A model generated the notes under the pieces. It saw nothing but the letters and a program-made list of their open reading frames with translations, had not been told where the DNA came from and made no database searches. Made by a program: the position numbers and the translations under genes. A stretch of DNA of 64,000 nt from Platynereis dumerilii (taxonomy: Eukaryota; Annelida; Polychaeta; Phyllodocida; Nereididae): the NCBI GenBank assembly GCA_026936325.1, contig JAPTHN010000076.1, positions 310,001 to 374,000 on the forward strand, written 5' to 3'. Position 1 is the stretch's first letter. Every line of letters starts with the position of its first letter. Shown in pieces: positions 42,507 to 56,900 of the stretch.

Positions 42507-42711
42507 TATAGAGGCGAGGGTTAGCTCAGTGGTAGCATGCTGGGTTGCCAATCGCTTGGTCCGGGGTTAGAAAATTCGAATCCTACTCTTGCCAGGTCAT
42601 CTGGGCCTATGTTAGATGGCAGTTTCAATCGTCCTTTGGCCCCTTGCGGTGTCCTCCTCTGTCCTAATTAGCCTACCAAGTGCATAAATACAAGACGTAA
42701 TGCCCCTGCCG
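42507..42711 (+). mobile_element. tRNA-derived SINE with 9-bp target duplication
   Basis: Head resembles a tRNA: A box TTAGCTCAGTGGTAGCATGC and a disturbed B box ending TTCGAATCC. The body and 3' tail are CCTAATTAGCCTACCAAGTG ... AATACAAGACGTAATGCCCC. TCATACACG flanks both ends (42,498-42,506 and 42,712-42,720). The insertion lies in otherwise gene-free DNA (41.9-43.3 kb). Confidence 0.85.
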
Positions 42712-43327
42712 TCATACACGAAGATATTAATGGACCAATGGTAACATAACCAGATAACAGTGTGATTGGAATGGATTTGGTATATATTTGATAGTGTGAT
42801 TTAGGTTCATCTGTTTTATCATGTTTTATAGAGTCAATGAAAAATCTTGTTGTTGAAATAAGTCATTGATCAATAATAGGCCTATTTATTGAATGATTTC
42901 CCTCTAGTGTTTATCAACAGATCTCTATCACTAGTTCAAGGACTTGTTTTGTGTGCTTGTGCACTTGCAAATATAAACATTGATAAATGTCATAGGCTCA
43001 TGATTATGTCAACTGCCATCACATGCTGTTTGTGAAGTACCATCCAAACTGTGTCATGCTCCAGACTCTGAAATGGTGTAATTTGTTTCGTACTGACCTT
43101 GTGAAATAGCAAATATCGCAATAAATTTTGTTGGACTGAGAGTCTAAAACAATATGTTTGTATCCAGAATAACATTGATTTGCTGATCATATGTATCAAG
43201 TCAATAATAGCACTGTTTATCATGTTTATAGCACTCATGAGTTAAACTATGGTTATACTGTATTGCGTGCCAAGTTGTCAATTAATTGAATAATTTTCAG
43301 TGCATTAAAAGTTAAAGCAATTAATTT

Positions 43328-43510
43328 GGGATGTACCGATCCGATACTCTGGATCGGTATCAGTGCCGATCCAGCACTAAAATGTATTCTTCGGATCGGT
43401 AGCACTACTCTCCATTTAACCAATGATATCGGAAATCGGTTGTATCGGCAACAAAATACCAGGATCGGTATCGGATCGGAAGTGAAAAAGTGGTATCGGT
43501 GCATCCCTAT
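43328..43510. mobile_element. hAT MITE, GGGATGxACCGATxC family
   Basis: Ends TTGGGATGTACCGAT and ATCGGTGCATCCCTA are inverted. Many GATCGGTATCGG words lie inside. The 8-bp flanks CAATTAAT and TAATTAAT differ at one base, as an 8-bp hAT duplication would. This family type is known from many animals. Confidence 0.8.
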
Positions 43511-44164
43511 AATTAATCGTGTCCGTAGAAATGTAAAATTTTATTGTAAGTTTGCAATATGTCCCTGCTTGATTCTGACATCTTATGGCGTCATACAGTC
43601 AAAGTTGGAGTCTAATTGTAGTCAGGAGTTTGGGGTCGGCAATTGAGGTCATGAAATTGAAAAATCAGATTGTGACCCTTGACTCCGTACTTATTTTGCT
43701 TGTAAATATTCTGAGCATGTTGGCAATATTTGCCAAATTACTGGGATGAATAATAAATGGACATCAGAATTATGAAGTGTTTCACTGTTGGAGTTGGATC
43801 GGAGGTTTTCGAAAGAATCGAGAGTCAAGTCTTGATTACAAAGAAATTTACAATATTGAAGGGGTCAGGAGTTTTAAAGTTGCTCTTGGCAGCAATAGGT
43901 TTAGCTATTTCGAGGTGGTACACTGAAAAAACACTTTGTCTAAAAATAGACAAATTTTGTCTGGATTTACACAAAATCGCATGTTAGCTGGTGTCCGTCC
44001 AAAGTCTTGTCTATTCCAGACAAAATGAAATGTGTGATATTTTAGACAATAATTTTGTCTAAAAAATTTTGTGTAAACCAACACAATATTTTGTCTGCTT
44101 TACACATCACAACTGTCAAAATATGTGTTAATTTTAAGATAGATATTTGTCTGTTGCAGCATAG

Positions 44165-44820
44165 ACTTTGTTTAGAATTATGTCTGTTTTGACACAGGCC
44201 ATTGCTTGATTTAGCATAGACTTTGTTTAGAGTTTTGTCTATTTCAGCACAGATCATTGTCTGAAGTAACAATGTATTTGTTCAGAATTTTGTCTGTTCC
44301 AGCACATGCCCTTGTGCATAATAACATAGCCTTTGTTCAGAATTTTGTCTATTTCAGCACATGCCCTTGTGCATAATAACATAGCCTTTGTTCAGAATTT
44401 TGTCTATTTCAGCACATGCCCTTGTCTAAAATAACATAGCCTTTGTTCAGAATTTTGTCTGTTCCAGCACATGCCCTTGTGCATAATAACATAGCCTTTG
44501 TTCAGAATTTTGTCTATTTCAGCACATGCCCTTGTTTAAAATAACATAGCCTTTGTTCAGAATTTTGTCTGTTCCAGCACATGCCCTTGTGCATAATAAC
44601 ATAGCCTTTGTTCAGAATTTTGTCTATTTCAGCACATGCCCTTGTCTAAAATAACATAGCCTTTGTTCAGAATTTTGTCTGTTCCAGCACATGCCCTTGT
44701 GTATAATAACATGACCTTTGTTCAGAATTTTGTCTATTTCGGCACATGCTCTTGTGTATAGCAACATAGCCTTTGTTCAGAATTTTGTCCATTTCAGCAC
44801 AGATCATTGTCTGAATTAAC
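44165..44820. repeat. 57-bp tandem array, about 11 units
   Basis: Unit: ACATAGCCTTTGTTCAGAAT followed by TTTGTCTATTTCAGCACATG and CCCTTGTGCATAATA. Two variants (TCTGTTCCAG and TCTATTTCAG, with GCATAATA or CTAAAATA) tend to alternate in the central part, suggesting duplication as pairs. The outer units are more diverged. Confidence 0.85.
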
Positions 44821-45459
44821 AATTAGTAAATCTATGCGCAGTCATTGAATCCTTAACCCTTTAGATATATAGATAAACAAGGTATATTTCATTCTCCAAA
44901 ATGCAATGATAACCAAAACATGATTTCCATTGATTATATGCATGTTTAATTAAAAAATAGCAAGTAATGATACAGTGTACAGGTATTATTAATCATATGC
45001 TTAGAAAGAGTCAATATGTATTTTTTTTATAAATCATAAAGATATTTGCATAGTTCTTTCACAATATGAATGTACAAATCGAATAAAGTTTATAATTATG
45101 ATTGGTCTACATACTCATCCCTGAATAAAAATGTCCTTAATTTTAATGGGCAAGTCATAAATAATGTTTTCCAATTCAAGCAGGTCATGTATTATACTGC
45201 TGCGCTTCGACAATGCTGCAGCTGCGAAGAGCAGGGAAATTGTTGCTACCATGTGACACCTCCTTTGCTAATGGAATCTTTCTCAATCCCGCATACTCAT
45301 CCATGCTTGGTCCCACCTGAATATAAATATATATATATGTAAAGAAAAGAAATAGTGCATTACACCATCCATGTTTGTATGTATTGATCCTTATTTTGTT
45401 ATTTGTCAATCATTTCCATGCAAGTAGAGCATAATTTAAACCTTCTCATGCAAATAGAT

Positions 45460-45840
45460 TACAACCCAGGTTGTTTTGCAATGCCACATGAAGAAGTAGT
45501 GTATATAAACCATGCAGTATATATTGTTGTACACCCAAAGGTTCTTTTTCCATAAAGAGATATGTTGGTGGTGTTATTGCATTGTTTACCTCTGGGAAAT
45601 CATGCCTAGGCAAATTCAATTGAATAGTATAGATCATCTGAGCAAAATTTAGCTCTCCTGTGAATTGTATAATTGGGCAAGAATAAGACCAAATGTTTGT
45701 ACGATGTTATTTTGATATGCACCCCCACTAAATTTTTGAAAGTTTTATTAGGTGTCCAAAGTCAGCACGAGGCTGTTTTAGCTTGGAGGCATCATGAACA
45801 CTCATGAAGAGATCTTGAGTCCTCTGTACCCACTCATGTA
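45460..45840. mobile_element. Diverged relative of the 24.7-kb foldback element
   Basis: Shares CACATGAA(A/G)AAG, GTTATTGCATTGTTTACC-like, AATAAGACCAAATG and GAGTCCTCTGTACCCACTC words in the same order as 24,700-25,080, with many changes. The two TGACGTCA sites of the other copy are not kept. Confidence 0.6.
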
Positions 45841-48459
45841 ATTTTGTAATTTATTAATTAAACAGTTTTTCTTGAGTAACTACAATGTTACCAATATAAT
45901 TTGATCCTAAACTTGTCGCAACACAACAACATCAGCCAAAAATAACATTTGCAACATCAGAAGATTGTTGCAAGTTGTCGTCGGGCACATCTTAAACACC
46001 ACAAAACATTGTAGCCATTGGGTCTTATAAAAATTATACACCAAGAAATATAATAACAAAATACAAACTTACTAGTTTGAAATACACAAAATATTCCATG
46101 GCCTCTGTAAGTTGCCATTTTAGCCACGACGTCTGCAAAAAAAGGAATGCTGACCATTTAATGAGGAAAGAAGATGATTTACCAAATAACATTCTGCAAC
46201 TATACCAATTAGGTAAACTAGATTTGTGTGTATTGAGAAAATCAACAGGTATATAGCGTAATTCGAAATGTATTAGTATTTATTGACCATATTTGAAAAT
46301 ATACACAATATTATTTCTAATTTTTGTCTAACAAGTGCATATACATACACCAGTCTTGTATGTCTTTATCAATTGTTCACCCATGAAATATATTTAATTT
46401 ACAAAATACACTATGTGGAGTTATCCAATTAGTAAAAGTAATCTTGTATAAAACATCTACAATTGTATAGATGTAATTTAAAAAGATAAAGGTGCTGCCC
46501 AAGGTGGCCATACATTATAAATGTTGTGTTGTAACTCTATTCTGTAAAAGAATAAATAGTTATAGCCACCTTCCTAATTCTTTGCGATGTGCTCCTTTCT
46601 TACCTGCTTATAAATCAATTCCATCATTTGCAATTTTAAGATCATCTCTTTCATTGTATTGTTGAGCTTTTGGTGCAGCTTTGACAGCAGTGCTGGTGCA
46701 ATTCTCTCCCATTTAACGGCAAAATTATCTAAATGTCTGGCCAACTAGTTGAGAAATCGTTGTCACTCTGAAATAAACAATTACAAGTATTGAATACAAA
46801 CAGAAACAAAACTGAGGTTGTCCTACTACTGTCTTTGCATGAGTAGAAATTCACAAACAAAGAGCAAAATCAAGGCTTTAGTAATGCATGACTGATGTGT
46901 CACATGATCAGCTACAGGAGAACATACACTCAGTAGCAAAGACTGGTGCTCACAACATTCTACAACAAACACACACACTATTTTGAAAAATGCACTCTAG
47001 ACTCTTTAATGAACACACAGGACATGTTATTCTATTCATTATAATGCTTTTATAACCCTGCCCAGTGCCCATCTCCTTCAATTTCAGAGTACTGTATCTC
47101 CTGGAAATACAAGCACTCAGTTACATGTACATGAGGATCATGTAGGTATGTTGCAAAAAAATTTAAATCTTGAATTTCACATTGAAAATATTTTTATGTG
47201 AAAGACACTTCAATAAAAGAAAAGTAGCCACCAGAACCACCTTAATATGTAAATTATTAAAGAAGTTACAAGCATTTTTGTAGTCTAAAAATGAAGTAAT
47301 AATTTGCTATGTTTTAGCATTGTAATTACAAAAAGTCTGTGATCAACGACTGTGATCTTCATAACTCTGTTGAAAATGAAGATAATTGAATGAAACTTTC
47401 AACAGATGGTTATCGAATTCAGTGTCTTTGGTAGACTAACCAATAACTTTATTTGCTATAGTTGAACCCGACTTTTAATGGCAACCAACAAACACACGGT
47501 GAAGTATACCACTTATTTAAACAATAAATACCATTCCAAAGTTCTGGGGTAAATTCAATTAATGTGAATCAAAATCTAAAACAATGCAAAGCATCTATTG
47601 TCCATTTACGACATCTATTGTCAGAGAAAACAAGGATGGATGACTGGGGCTTTATGTCGCATATTTATGCATTTGTTAGGTTCCTTGGGACAGGAGAAAG
47701 TAACAAGGCAGCAGAAAATGAATAGGTCTATTGATATTAAACCAGGTGCTTCGCATATAGAGGCTCAGCTTTTCAGCTTGTCCACCAAGGCAAATTTTTA
47801 ACCAAATGAGAGTGACTTTGGAAATTTAGGCCTCATATAACTTTTCCCCTACTCGTACAATTTCCTTCAAATTTTGCAGTAATGAAGGTAAAAGTGTAAC
47901 TTAAATGGCCATATACCTCTAATCAATGGCCATAGCTTACGAAAAAAGCTGTAGCAAGTTGATATACACTATCACTTTCAAATGCGTGCAGAAGACAAAA
48001 TACTGAACGGAATTGCAAAATTTGAAGACTGGGCTGTAAAGGATGATCCCAACAATATTCGCTATTGAAAACATTAAGCTGTGTTGATCACAGACATAGC
48101 CATAGCTATTTTTGTGAAGTATGTTTTCAAACACACCGATTTTTGCCAGCACATAGCTGACAGAACTTTTTCTGGGTCATTGCAGCAGATTGCAACATAC
48201 CTAGTACATGTAATGAACCATGTCCTGTGTACCACAAACACTACTACCATCCCAATCGTAACCAATGTACGGTACAAAGGCACAGGAGGTTATTAAATTT
48301 TGGGGGGCTGCCCAAAAAAAAATCGTCGAAATTGCCCCAAAATCTAAGTTCATAAAATATTCAGCCCGAAACCACCTGAAAAATGTATATTTTAAAATTT
48401 TATTTTTGGCGGGCTACACCTCCCCCTCCCCCCCGGGCCCTGGCTCCTACACCTATGAA

Positions 48460-48800
48460 TGTACCATTTCCAACTATTCCAAACATACTACACATACAGA
48501 TGGCTTTAGCCCGATATCTATGCACTAGTCCTGTATACCTATCTTCAATGTCAACCAAACATAACCACTTTTCAACATCCATACAATATGCACTAACCCT
48601 AAACCTATCAACTATCTCAAGCACCAATGTCCAACATCCATGCACTAACCCTTTACCTGTCCTTAAGCTTTAAGTATCCCAAACAGCAACTATCCCAAGC
48701 ATGACCAAGGTCCAACATCTATGCACTAACCCTAAACCTACCCTCAACTGTCTCAAACATCAACTGTCCCAAGCATGACCGATGTCCAGTATCTGTACAC
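48460..48800. repeat. Irregular repeats with CTAACCCTAAACC words
   Basis: Loose repeats of CATCxATGCACTAACCCTAA, CTATC, CAAGCATGACC and ATGTCCAACAT, about 80-120 bp apart. The CTAACCCTAAAC words look telomere-like but do not form a pure array. Confidence 0.5.
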
Positions 48801-49605
48801 TAAACCTAATCCAAACTGACTGCCTTTTAAAAAAAGCTATCCCAATATATTCCAATGTTCTACAACTGCCCCAACCACTCTACACCCATAGCCATGGATA
48901 TGCCCCTGTAATTCCATTGTTTTCAAAACAACATATAAATTAGCAATATTGACAAATAAGTATACACAGTATTCAAGCTAATAATTAACATAATTTAATA
49001 ACTAATTCAATTTTCTTAGAAATAAACAAATGAACTTTATCCCACATAATTTCATACATGATTTTTCAATACCATATGTTTGAGACATGAATTAGCCCTT
49101 TGTATTGGCCTATATTTGACTCATGTCATGCTATTAACTTGGAAGTGTCACTCACCTTAACATGGTATCTGAGCATTGTAACTATAGTCAATTTTCCACT
49201 TAAAATCAGTTATATATCACATTTGGTTCATGCGTGCAATCAAAAATAATTAAAGAAAATCTTTAACTTACCTTTACATATTTCAGTCAGCTCCAGCAAA
49301 CCCCACAATGTGAACTTCCCAGTGACAAATGTACTTTTAACCAAGGCTGCAACATGCTTGTCTTTTGCTAACAAATATGTAGTCAGTCTGAGTCAGTACA
49401 CTTCTTAAGTGAAGCTTGGTGACTTTAAAATCTAAACGAGGTCAGTTTTGATCCAGTTTAATTGTTTGCCATGTTGGCCAACAAAACAAAACATTTATAA
49501 AGAAGATTAGTCTCATACCAAGCAAAAGTATCCAATATTTTGTGTGAAATTTTGTGTGAAATATCAGACAAATTGAAAGTTGCTGGATCAACAGTGTGCT
49601 TTATG

Positions 49606-50579
49606 CTGTTGTAGGGGAAGAGGGGGTGAAAAGTCACAGGGGTAAAAAGTCACAGGCCTTTTTGACCAACTTACAGTGACCTAATTCTTAAGCTTAAATC
49701 ATAATTTGGGACACTTTTATGAGAAGAAGGTCTGCAGGGAATGTGAAAATTATACTCATTGTGCAAAGTGGGTTTTTACCCACCTCATGCATTTTTGGTG
49801 TCCCAAACAGGTTTTATTGATTCTGAACTTTCTCTATTAATGTCTGGTCACTGTGACATAGGAAGTTGTGCTAGTGTTTCAAGGTCTTTTGGATAATTGT
49901 CTTTCATGCAGTGAACCCATTTTTGGCCATTTGGTCACGAAGTTGCCATGATCATGTGTTGAATTTAAAAAACAGCTGAGGGGTGAAATGTCACACTGTG
50001 ACATTTCACCCCAGCACTGTGATATTTTACCACTGGGTACCGGGAAGTCAGTGTTCTGTGCTAAGGAAAGTAAAATATTCCACACTTGAGGCTTTTAGCT
50101 TACAATATTATCATCATCCATCATCAATAATACTGATGAGAGAGCATTGCAGCAAAATTTCATTTCGCAAACTTTGGGCAATTTCTGACGCCGGCTTTGC
50201 TGATGGTGCATTGTCATTGCATGCCGATCGCTTTGGAAGGCTCACTATAAATTTCATGCACAAGGATGACTATCAAGTCTAGGTCTGCATATTACCTCAT
50301 ATATTGTTGTATGTTCACAACAATTGCATGTGACTTGTTACCCCATGGTTGTGACTTCTTGACCCTGACATGGGGTAAAAAGTCACATCGGACTTTGCCT
50401 TAAATAATTGTGAACTGACTAAAGCCTATTTACAGCACAGCAGATATCATGTGATACAATTATAGTCAACTAAATACTGCATAATTGTGCCAAAGGTCAT
50501 TCAGATCTAACAAACACCTGCTCTGTTCCGGGGCTTTTTCTGAAATTTGTGACTTCTGACCCCCGCCTCCCCTACAACA
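49606..50579. mobile_element. Nested TIR element with AAAGTCAC repeats
   Basis: Ends TGTTGTAGGGGAAGAGGGGG and its near inverse (ending CCTCCCCTACAACA) enclose about 970 bp. GTGAAAAGTCACA-type words recur inside, with a local hairpin near 49,985-50,010. It sits in the right part of the 6.8-kb TIR element. Confidence 0.65.
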
Positions 50580-50872
50580 CTGCTCGTCTGTGCCACACAT
50601 TATTTTGACTGGAATACACAAAGCCCATTTTACACATAGATTTTGTCTGCCATTTTACACAAAGTGTTTTTTCAGTGTACAGACCCTAAAAAGCCCTGAC
50701 AGAGACATGCCACTATAACGACTGGTATGATTGCCTTTCTGTATGGTGAGTGCCAGTGAGCAGATTTATATATAAAATCATACTATATTATTTATTATTA
50801 CCTCCCGTAGATTTCTGTTAAATAGAAATGTTTATTTGTAATTATCATGATTATTTATTCTTTCCTTTTCAG

Positions 50873-50945
50873 ATGCTCTAATTCTTGGCTTCATGCGGGC
50901 AATATCAATTAGCCCAATATGTATAGCTGCTGGCATTCTTCAGAT
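50873..50945 (+). CDS. CACFD1: flower exon a
   Basis: Acceptor TTCCTTTTCAG, donor CAGAT|GTAAGT. Codes ALILGFMRAISISPICIAAG plus ILQ, the end of the first and start of the second membrane span. Entry phase needs one base from a missing upstream exon. Confidence 0.85.
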
Positions 50946-53900
50946 GTAAGTCACTGTTTTATCTTTATCTTTCTATGACCCTATAGAATATCAGAGTAGT
51001 AATTGGGTGTGATATATAGCATCACTATCTATTTGTTCATTTATCTCTCTGTGATAATTTTAATATGGTAAAACTTGTCATTTCTACTTTTGTTAGCTTT
51101 TCAAATGTTTAATCAATGGTCTGTGGCTCTGTGGCTCAAATAAGCAGATTTGTACAGTATAACTCCCGGTCATTGTATTTTGTATTCTAATTCTAATAAC
51201 CAATAACTCGCAAATGAAAAATGACAATGACATACTTAACTATATGTATGCATAATCGTTTTGATCTTGATAAAAATATGTGTAAAAATATGCTTACATT
51301 GAATTTTTGGACAGCACTGTTCAGAATTATTTAGTATTTATTTGACCTGGAATAATGTTGCCAAATAATACAAAAATGCTTTCCATTTGAGTATCAGGAG
51401 TATTCATCACCCAATTTCCAGTTACCCCGTTGTAACAAAAACCCAGTGCAAATAATGGCTAATGCATGTGCTTCTCGTATTGGGGACCCAGGTTTGAATC
51501 ATACTCCTGGAGTTGTTAAAAAAAAGTCAAGGAAATTTTGCATATTACTAATGCACGACACAAATTGCGATAGTATCGTGATAACAGCGACAAAATAAAT
51601 GTGCAACATTTGCCCGTCTAAGCTGTTTGATGGTTAAGAAGTTGCCTTAAAATCAGGGATCTGTAGTCCGAGGCATCTTGAGTGGGCAACCTGGTATCAG
51701 CCCTTTTCTATTTCGTTCAAAGTCTCAACGTAAATTTAGGGAAAACTTGTTTCAAGACTGGTAAAAGTCAGGGAATTTCAAAATCCAACTCGAGTTGACA
51801 TTGCGTCTTCAATTAGCTCTTCAAAAATCGCTTTGTATGCAGATGATACAGTCTTACTTTTCTCTGCTAAATCTGCAGCTGATATTTATACAGCTCTCAA
51901 CAATGACCTCGCAAATCTGGCTGAATGGTTCCATAACAACAAACTCCATCTAAACACGAAAAAATGCAAGTGGACACTATTCGGCTCCCCAAATCGTGTC
52001 CAGCGTGTCCAAATTCCAAGAGTTTCTATCAAAGATGAACAATTAGAACATGTGTCCTGCTACAAATATCTTGGACTTCAGCTTGATAAAACTCTTAACT
52101 GGGAAGATCATGTCGAAACAATGTGCAAGAAACTTAGACAAAGACTCGGTGTGCTACAAAGAGTAAGATCATTCCTGGACCAAGATACTGCATTGAAATT
52201 GTATAATGCTTTAGTTATGCCGCTTATAGACTACTGTGATATTACATATTCCTCCTGCTGCATGAAATCCATGAAAAAGGTTGAGAAACTTATGGTAAAA
52301 GGAGGCAAAATTGTTTTAAGTGTTCCTTTTGACACTCCTACTTCTTTTGTTTTGAACAAGCTGAAATGGCTTACTTTTAGTGAAAGGTCTCTTTATCACA
52401 AATCGATTTTAATGTACAAATGCTTGCATGATATGTGTCCAAACTATCTTACATCTCTGTTTGAAAAAGTAGACCACAACTATGGTACAAGACAACAAGA
52501 AAATTTGAAGGTGCTAAGGTGTACTACAAACATGGGTCAACGTTCGTTTGTACATAGTGGTGCTAGTGCTTGGAACACTCTACCTAGTCATGTTAAGTCA
52601 TCCTGCAGTATTGATGTTTTTAAAAGCAATATGCTAAAACACATTTTAAACCAACGCTCATAGTTTTTATGTATACTTTTTTATGATATATTGTTCTTTT
52701 GTTTTTACCTTTTGTATTGCTTTTACCCTTGTTGCTTTTATGTACTTGTTATTCTAGTCAGGGCCGTGTTGAAAAACAGCGAAGGCTGAACATGTTACCC
52801 TGCCAAAATAAAAGTAATTTTGACTTTGACTTTGAGTGGCAACCCCAACCTGGAAATCCAGACAGGCACTCCTCTATAATAATAGTGCTGTACTTAAGTA
52901 ACTGTTTGTGACTGTGACATATATATAAGTCTGCACGAGGGCTCGGTGTGTAAATTTATATTTCATTTGCAAATTTTTTTTGGCTAAGAGAGATTTGTTC
53001 TGAAGAAGTCTTGTCTTTAGCTACAGTGAGAGGGCTGGACACTGCTAAATTGTACTTATATGATAGCTTAGGAGGTCAAGTATGTTTCATCATGGCATCG
53101 AAGTCTCGCGTTATTGTTCTTTAAAAGTCTCTCTCTCTCTGTCTTTGAGAATTCTTATTTATTTTTCTCTCTGAAACATGTAACATAAATAAAGATTTCT
53201 TATCTTCTATGCCATGGCAAAATCGTTTGTTAACTCGCAAAATAATGATGTCCTATTCTTACTGTTTCCAGTTTCTTGGCTCTCCTAGTGCTAATCATGG
53301 AGGCATCTTGTTGCTTCAATTACGTGGAAGCTGCGAAACCAATTGCTCGTTTTGCTGAAAACAGACCGTACCTTCACAAGGCTATAATCTATGGAGTGTA
53401 AGTATTGTAACTGATTGGTATAATCTTATATAGAAATGTAGACTGTTAGCTTATTAAGCGAGGGAACAGAATAAAATTCTAGTTGGAACTTACAAACCTA
53501 CCAGTGCTACCACAACACATGACTTAACATTGAAGCAGTCTTTGCGAAATGCGAAGGAAATGAGACAGATGTTAAGCCGGTCTGGGCCAAAACTGTAGTT
53601 GGATACATAATGGGGATTTTGGATCTTCGCTAAGACTAATTGTTTTACCTACCTGTTGAGGACGGCTGTCTGAACATTGAATACAACAAAATTTTTCTGC
53701 TTGATGTTTGGGCCCACTTGGTACAACCTGATAACCAGACCACCAAAAGGTTTTCAGGGTGCCCAGCGGACAGGAAAAACAGGGAAAAAGGTGAAAAAAA
53801 TTCCATGCAGGGAAAAATCAGGGAATAAGAAATTTGGCCTAAAATTCAGGGAAAACACAGGAAATTTGGTTTTACACGGGTTAATGCGTGAAAAGAGCCC

Positions 53901-56900
53901 TCTATTTTAAGCAAAAACCTGTAAAATTTATAGTTATTGGTTTCCGATTTGCGGCGATGAAAAAGGCCGATTAACGCCAGGGAAAATATCTGGTGAAGCA
54001 GGGAAAATATCCGGTGAAGCAGGGAAAATTCTGGGAAGATACAGGGAATTTGCTTGTCGAATTTCGATGGGTACTCTGCTTTAAGAAGTGCTTGCCAGTT
54101 ACTCGGGTCGAACCATTACAACTACTTTTCTGTAAAAATAGCGTAAAATTTGATTTCTCCTTTTTTTTTCAGATTGTCAATCATTCCCATTGCCATGTGC
54201 ATCAGTCTCAGCACAATATTTGGCGCTGGACTCATCCTGGCCACGGCCGTCATTTACGGATTGATGTCCTTGGGAAGAAAGTAAGTATAGCTTTATTCAA
54301 TTCCATGTATATATAATTTGCCATGTCCTCCTCTTGTCCTAATTAGCCTACTAATTGCATTAATACGGGACGTAATGCCCCAATCATCCATCGATCTTCC
54401 ATCACTTGCTCGTGCGTGTAAACTAGATTACAGACCACCCAACCGACCCTCTAAATTAGGGTTTTCCCCATTTTTTAGCCTAAAACCCTCTGACCCTCTT
54501 TTTAATGCAAAAACCCTCTTTTTTGACAATTTAAAAACCCTCTAAAAATTACTAATAAATGGTTATATTTTCATTACTTTCTGTCCTCCGAAATTGATGA
54601 GCTGGTATGACGACCTGGTCAAGAATAAAGCTTGAGGAGGATGCTCCTACTGTTATTCAGGAAGTGCATTGCAGAACCGTTTCAACTGGAAATTTTGGCT
54701 ATAATTGCGTTTTTCTCAATACAGAAATTTTGTTTATTAGGACCCCGATTTTTTTGTGAAAACCCTCTAAAAAGTAATGTGGAACCCTGGAACCGACGTT
54801 CCTGAGGTTGGGAGGTCTGGGATTAGGTTTAATAGTGACAACTGTTAGATATCCAGGGGAGGGGGCAGGTTTTGAAAAGATCACTTCGAGTTCTTTAAAA
54901 TGGTAGGAGGTGCATCTCTGAGAACCTAATAGTTTTTACGAAAATTGCTGATAATATTTGAAGTGGAGAGAAATACTGCATCCTGATTGGCTATGAGCCT
55001 GTGATACTCCTGACGTAAAATTTTATGATGATCTGGAGAGATGGAGTGATTCATCTTCAGAGGGTGGATTCTCTCGTTGTTAATAGGTAGCCGATTAGTA
55101 ACATCCAAAAAAAAGTCATCCATTTTAATTTGTGTTGCGATTATTTTCAGAGCGGAAAGGGACCAGATGGCCAACACTGCAATGCCAGGAGAGGGCGCTC
55201 CAGTTCAGGGAGGGAGAGTGTTAGTTCTGCTGTTCTAGGAGAGTCAGAGTGGATGATGGTAAAATATATTTTTTGTATTCTCTGTTTTATTTAGATATTT
55301 ATTTACAAATAAGTGTGATTAGTCGTGAACTTCTGCTTAGATGTGTTGAAGATGTGTTAGAATATGCCATTTACCAAAATTAATCCTTTAAAAAAGCTAC
55401 GAGGAATTTTCTGAGACATTTTCAAGTTTGACGTGGCAATGTCTAAGCAACTAGGTTTGACTGCATAGCAGAATTAATAACAGTTGCTTGTGAATACATT
55501 TGGAGGAGTCTATCATTTGTCTAGTTAAGTTTCAGAATATCGTCAATTCATAATTGACAAATTACACAAATTAGTGAGATTGAAGTATTGAACACCGCAT
55601 ATGTTTGCCAGAATTTAAAACCAAATTTGTTGTTCTTTGAACGACAGAGGGTGAATTTAGTGAACGTAAGTCCGTTTTAAATTCCCTTCGCTATTTTGGC
55701 CTTATATATATATATTTTCTCATGTTGTTCCATCTTTTATTGAAGTTGTGTTTGTAACTGTTGAGTTTCTGAAGTTCAGAGTTCCATCGTTTTCATATAA
55801 TATTATAAATATGATATCGTTAATTTTGAGAATTTTTTTTTTCTCACATTATTCACACATATCATATTTAGATTGATATTTTTAAAGAATGTCTCCAAAT
55901 TTTACTGAACTATTTCCAAATATTCAAGTTTGTAGAAACTAGTCTTTTGATTGAAGTAGAAAGAAAACATATACTTGGACAGTGGATCTGTCCTGACATT
56001 AAAATCAATTATAGTAGCATTAGATTTTATTCAAAGAAATGCGACTTTAATCTATTTTGAGTAGTAGAGTGGTTTTGAAATTTCTATATATATTTAAACG
56101 TAGGATGTAGACCTGTACATATTAACTTATTTTATGCTTTCTGAGATAACGCTGAAGGAATTGTTTAGAACTGGCCAGCCAACTGGCAACAATTTAGGTA
56201 CAGATGCTGACCTGTTATTGGGTTTCCGATTGAAATTCATTTTGGTTATCGTTATAATATACCAAACGGTCCAACGAAGATAAATCCCCTCTAAATGAAC
56301 TTGAATATCTTGAAGATTCCTATTCTAAATTTTATGGAAGTTGGCTACTGGATTGTACAAAGGCCCTGAGTTGCTAATTGAATTGGTTCATAAGCTATTT
56401 GTTATATGCTTTATGGTTCGAAAAGCTAAGAATAAAAAGATAACTGTTGAAATTTCTTTAGGTGTTGTCGTTAGTGTTGTTCAATGGCAGAAAGATGGTG
56501 GGTACAACAACACAAGCACTTTTAGTCTTCTAGAATCTTCTAGAATATTTCGAAAATATTTTTTATTTTAAAATTTACTATCTTGATTGTTTTTGGGGTA
56601 CTTTTATGATACAATGATTGGCATTAATTGGAGATAATTAGAGGTTTTGATTACAAATTAATCATATGGGTAATTTGATGCATGCTTACAAAATGTTATG
56701 AGGGCTATTTTTTCATTTCAATAATTAGAAATTTAGAACACACTGTATGTGAAATACAAAAGAAAAGTAATACTAAGTGTCAGTGTGTACTTTGCTTCTG
56801 GGTCCTGGTTTCGATTCTAGGTCCAGGCAGCTCGTATGCCAGGAGTGCACCCTACCTAATTATTGTGGTTCTTGCCTGTCCTTTTGAGCCCAAATCAGTG

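Larger units (their letters stand above)
43921..50677. mobile_element. 6.8-kb non-autonomous TIR element with TA duplication
   Basis: Starts CACTGAAAAAACACTTTGT and ends with its inverse at 50,677. TA flanks both ends, which suggests a Tc1/mariner-like target, though this is weak. TTTTGTCTG and TTACACAAA words repeat next to both ends. No transposase frame. It holds a 57-bp tandem array, a relative of the 24.7-kb foldback, a loose CTAACCCTAAACC-type repeat zone and a nested TIR element. Its right end is about 195 bp before a flower gene exon. Confidence 0.75.

Noticed and set aside
42511-42590. A true tRNA gene
   Set aside because: The B box is interrupted, no full cloverleaf can be drawn, and a 9-bp target duplication marks a SINE insertion.
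44165-44820. CRISPR-like array
   Set aside because: Units are contiguous with no unique spacers, in animal DNA.
48460-48800. Interstitial telomere
   Set aside because: CTAACCCTAAACC words are scattered in longer irregular repeats rather than a pure array.
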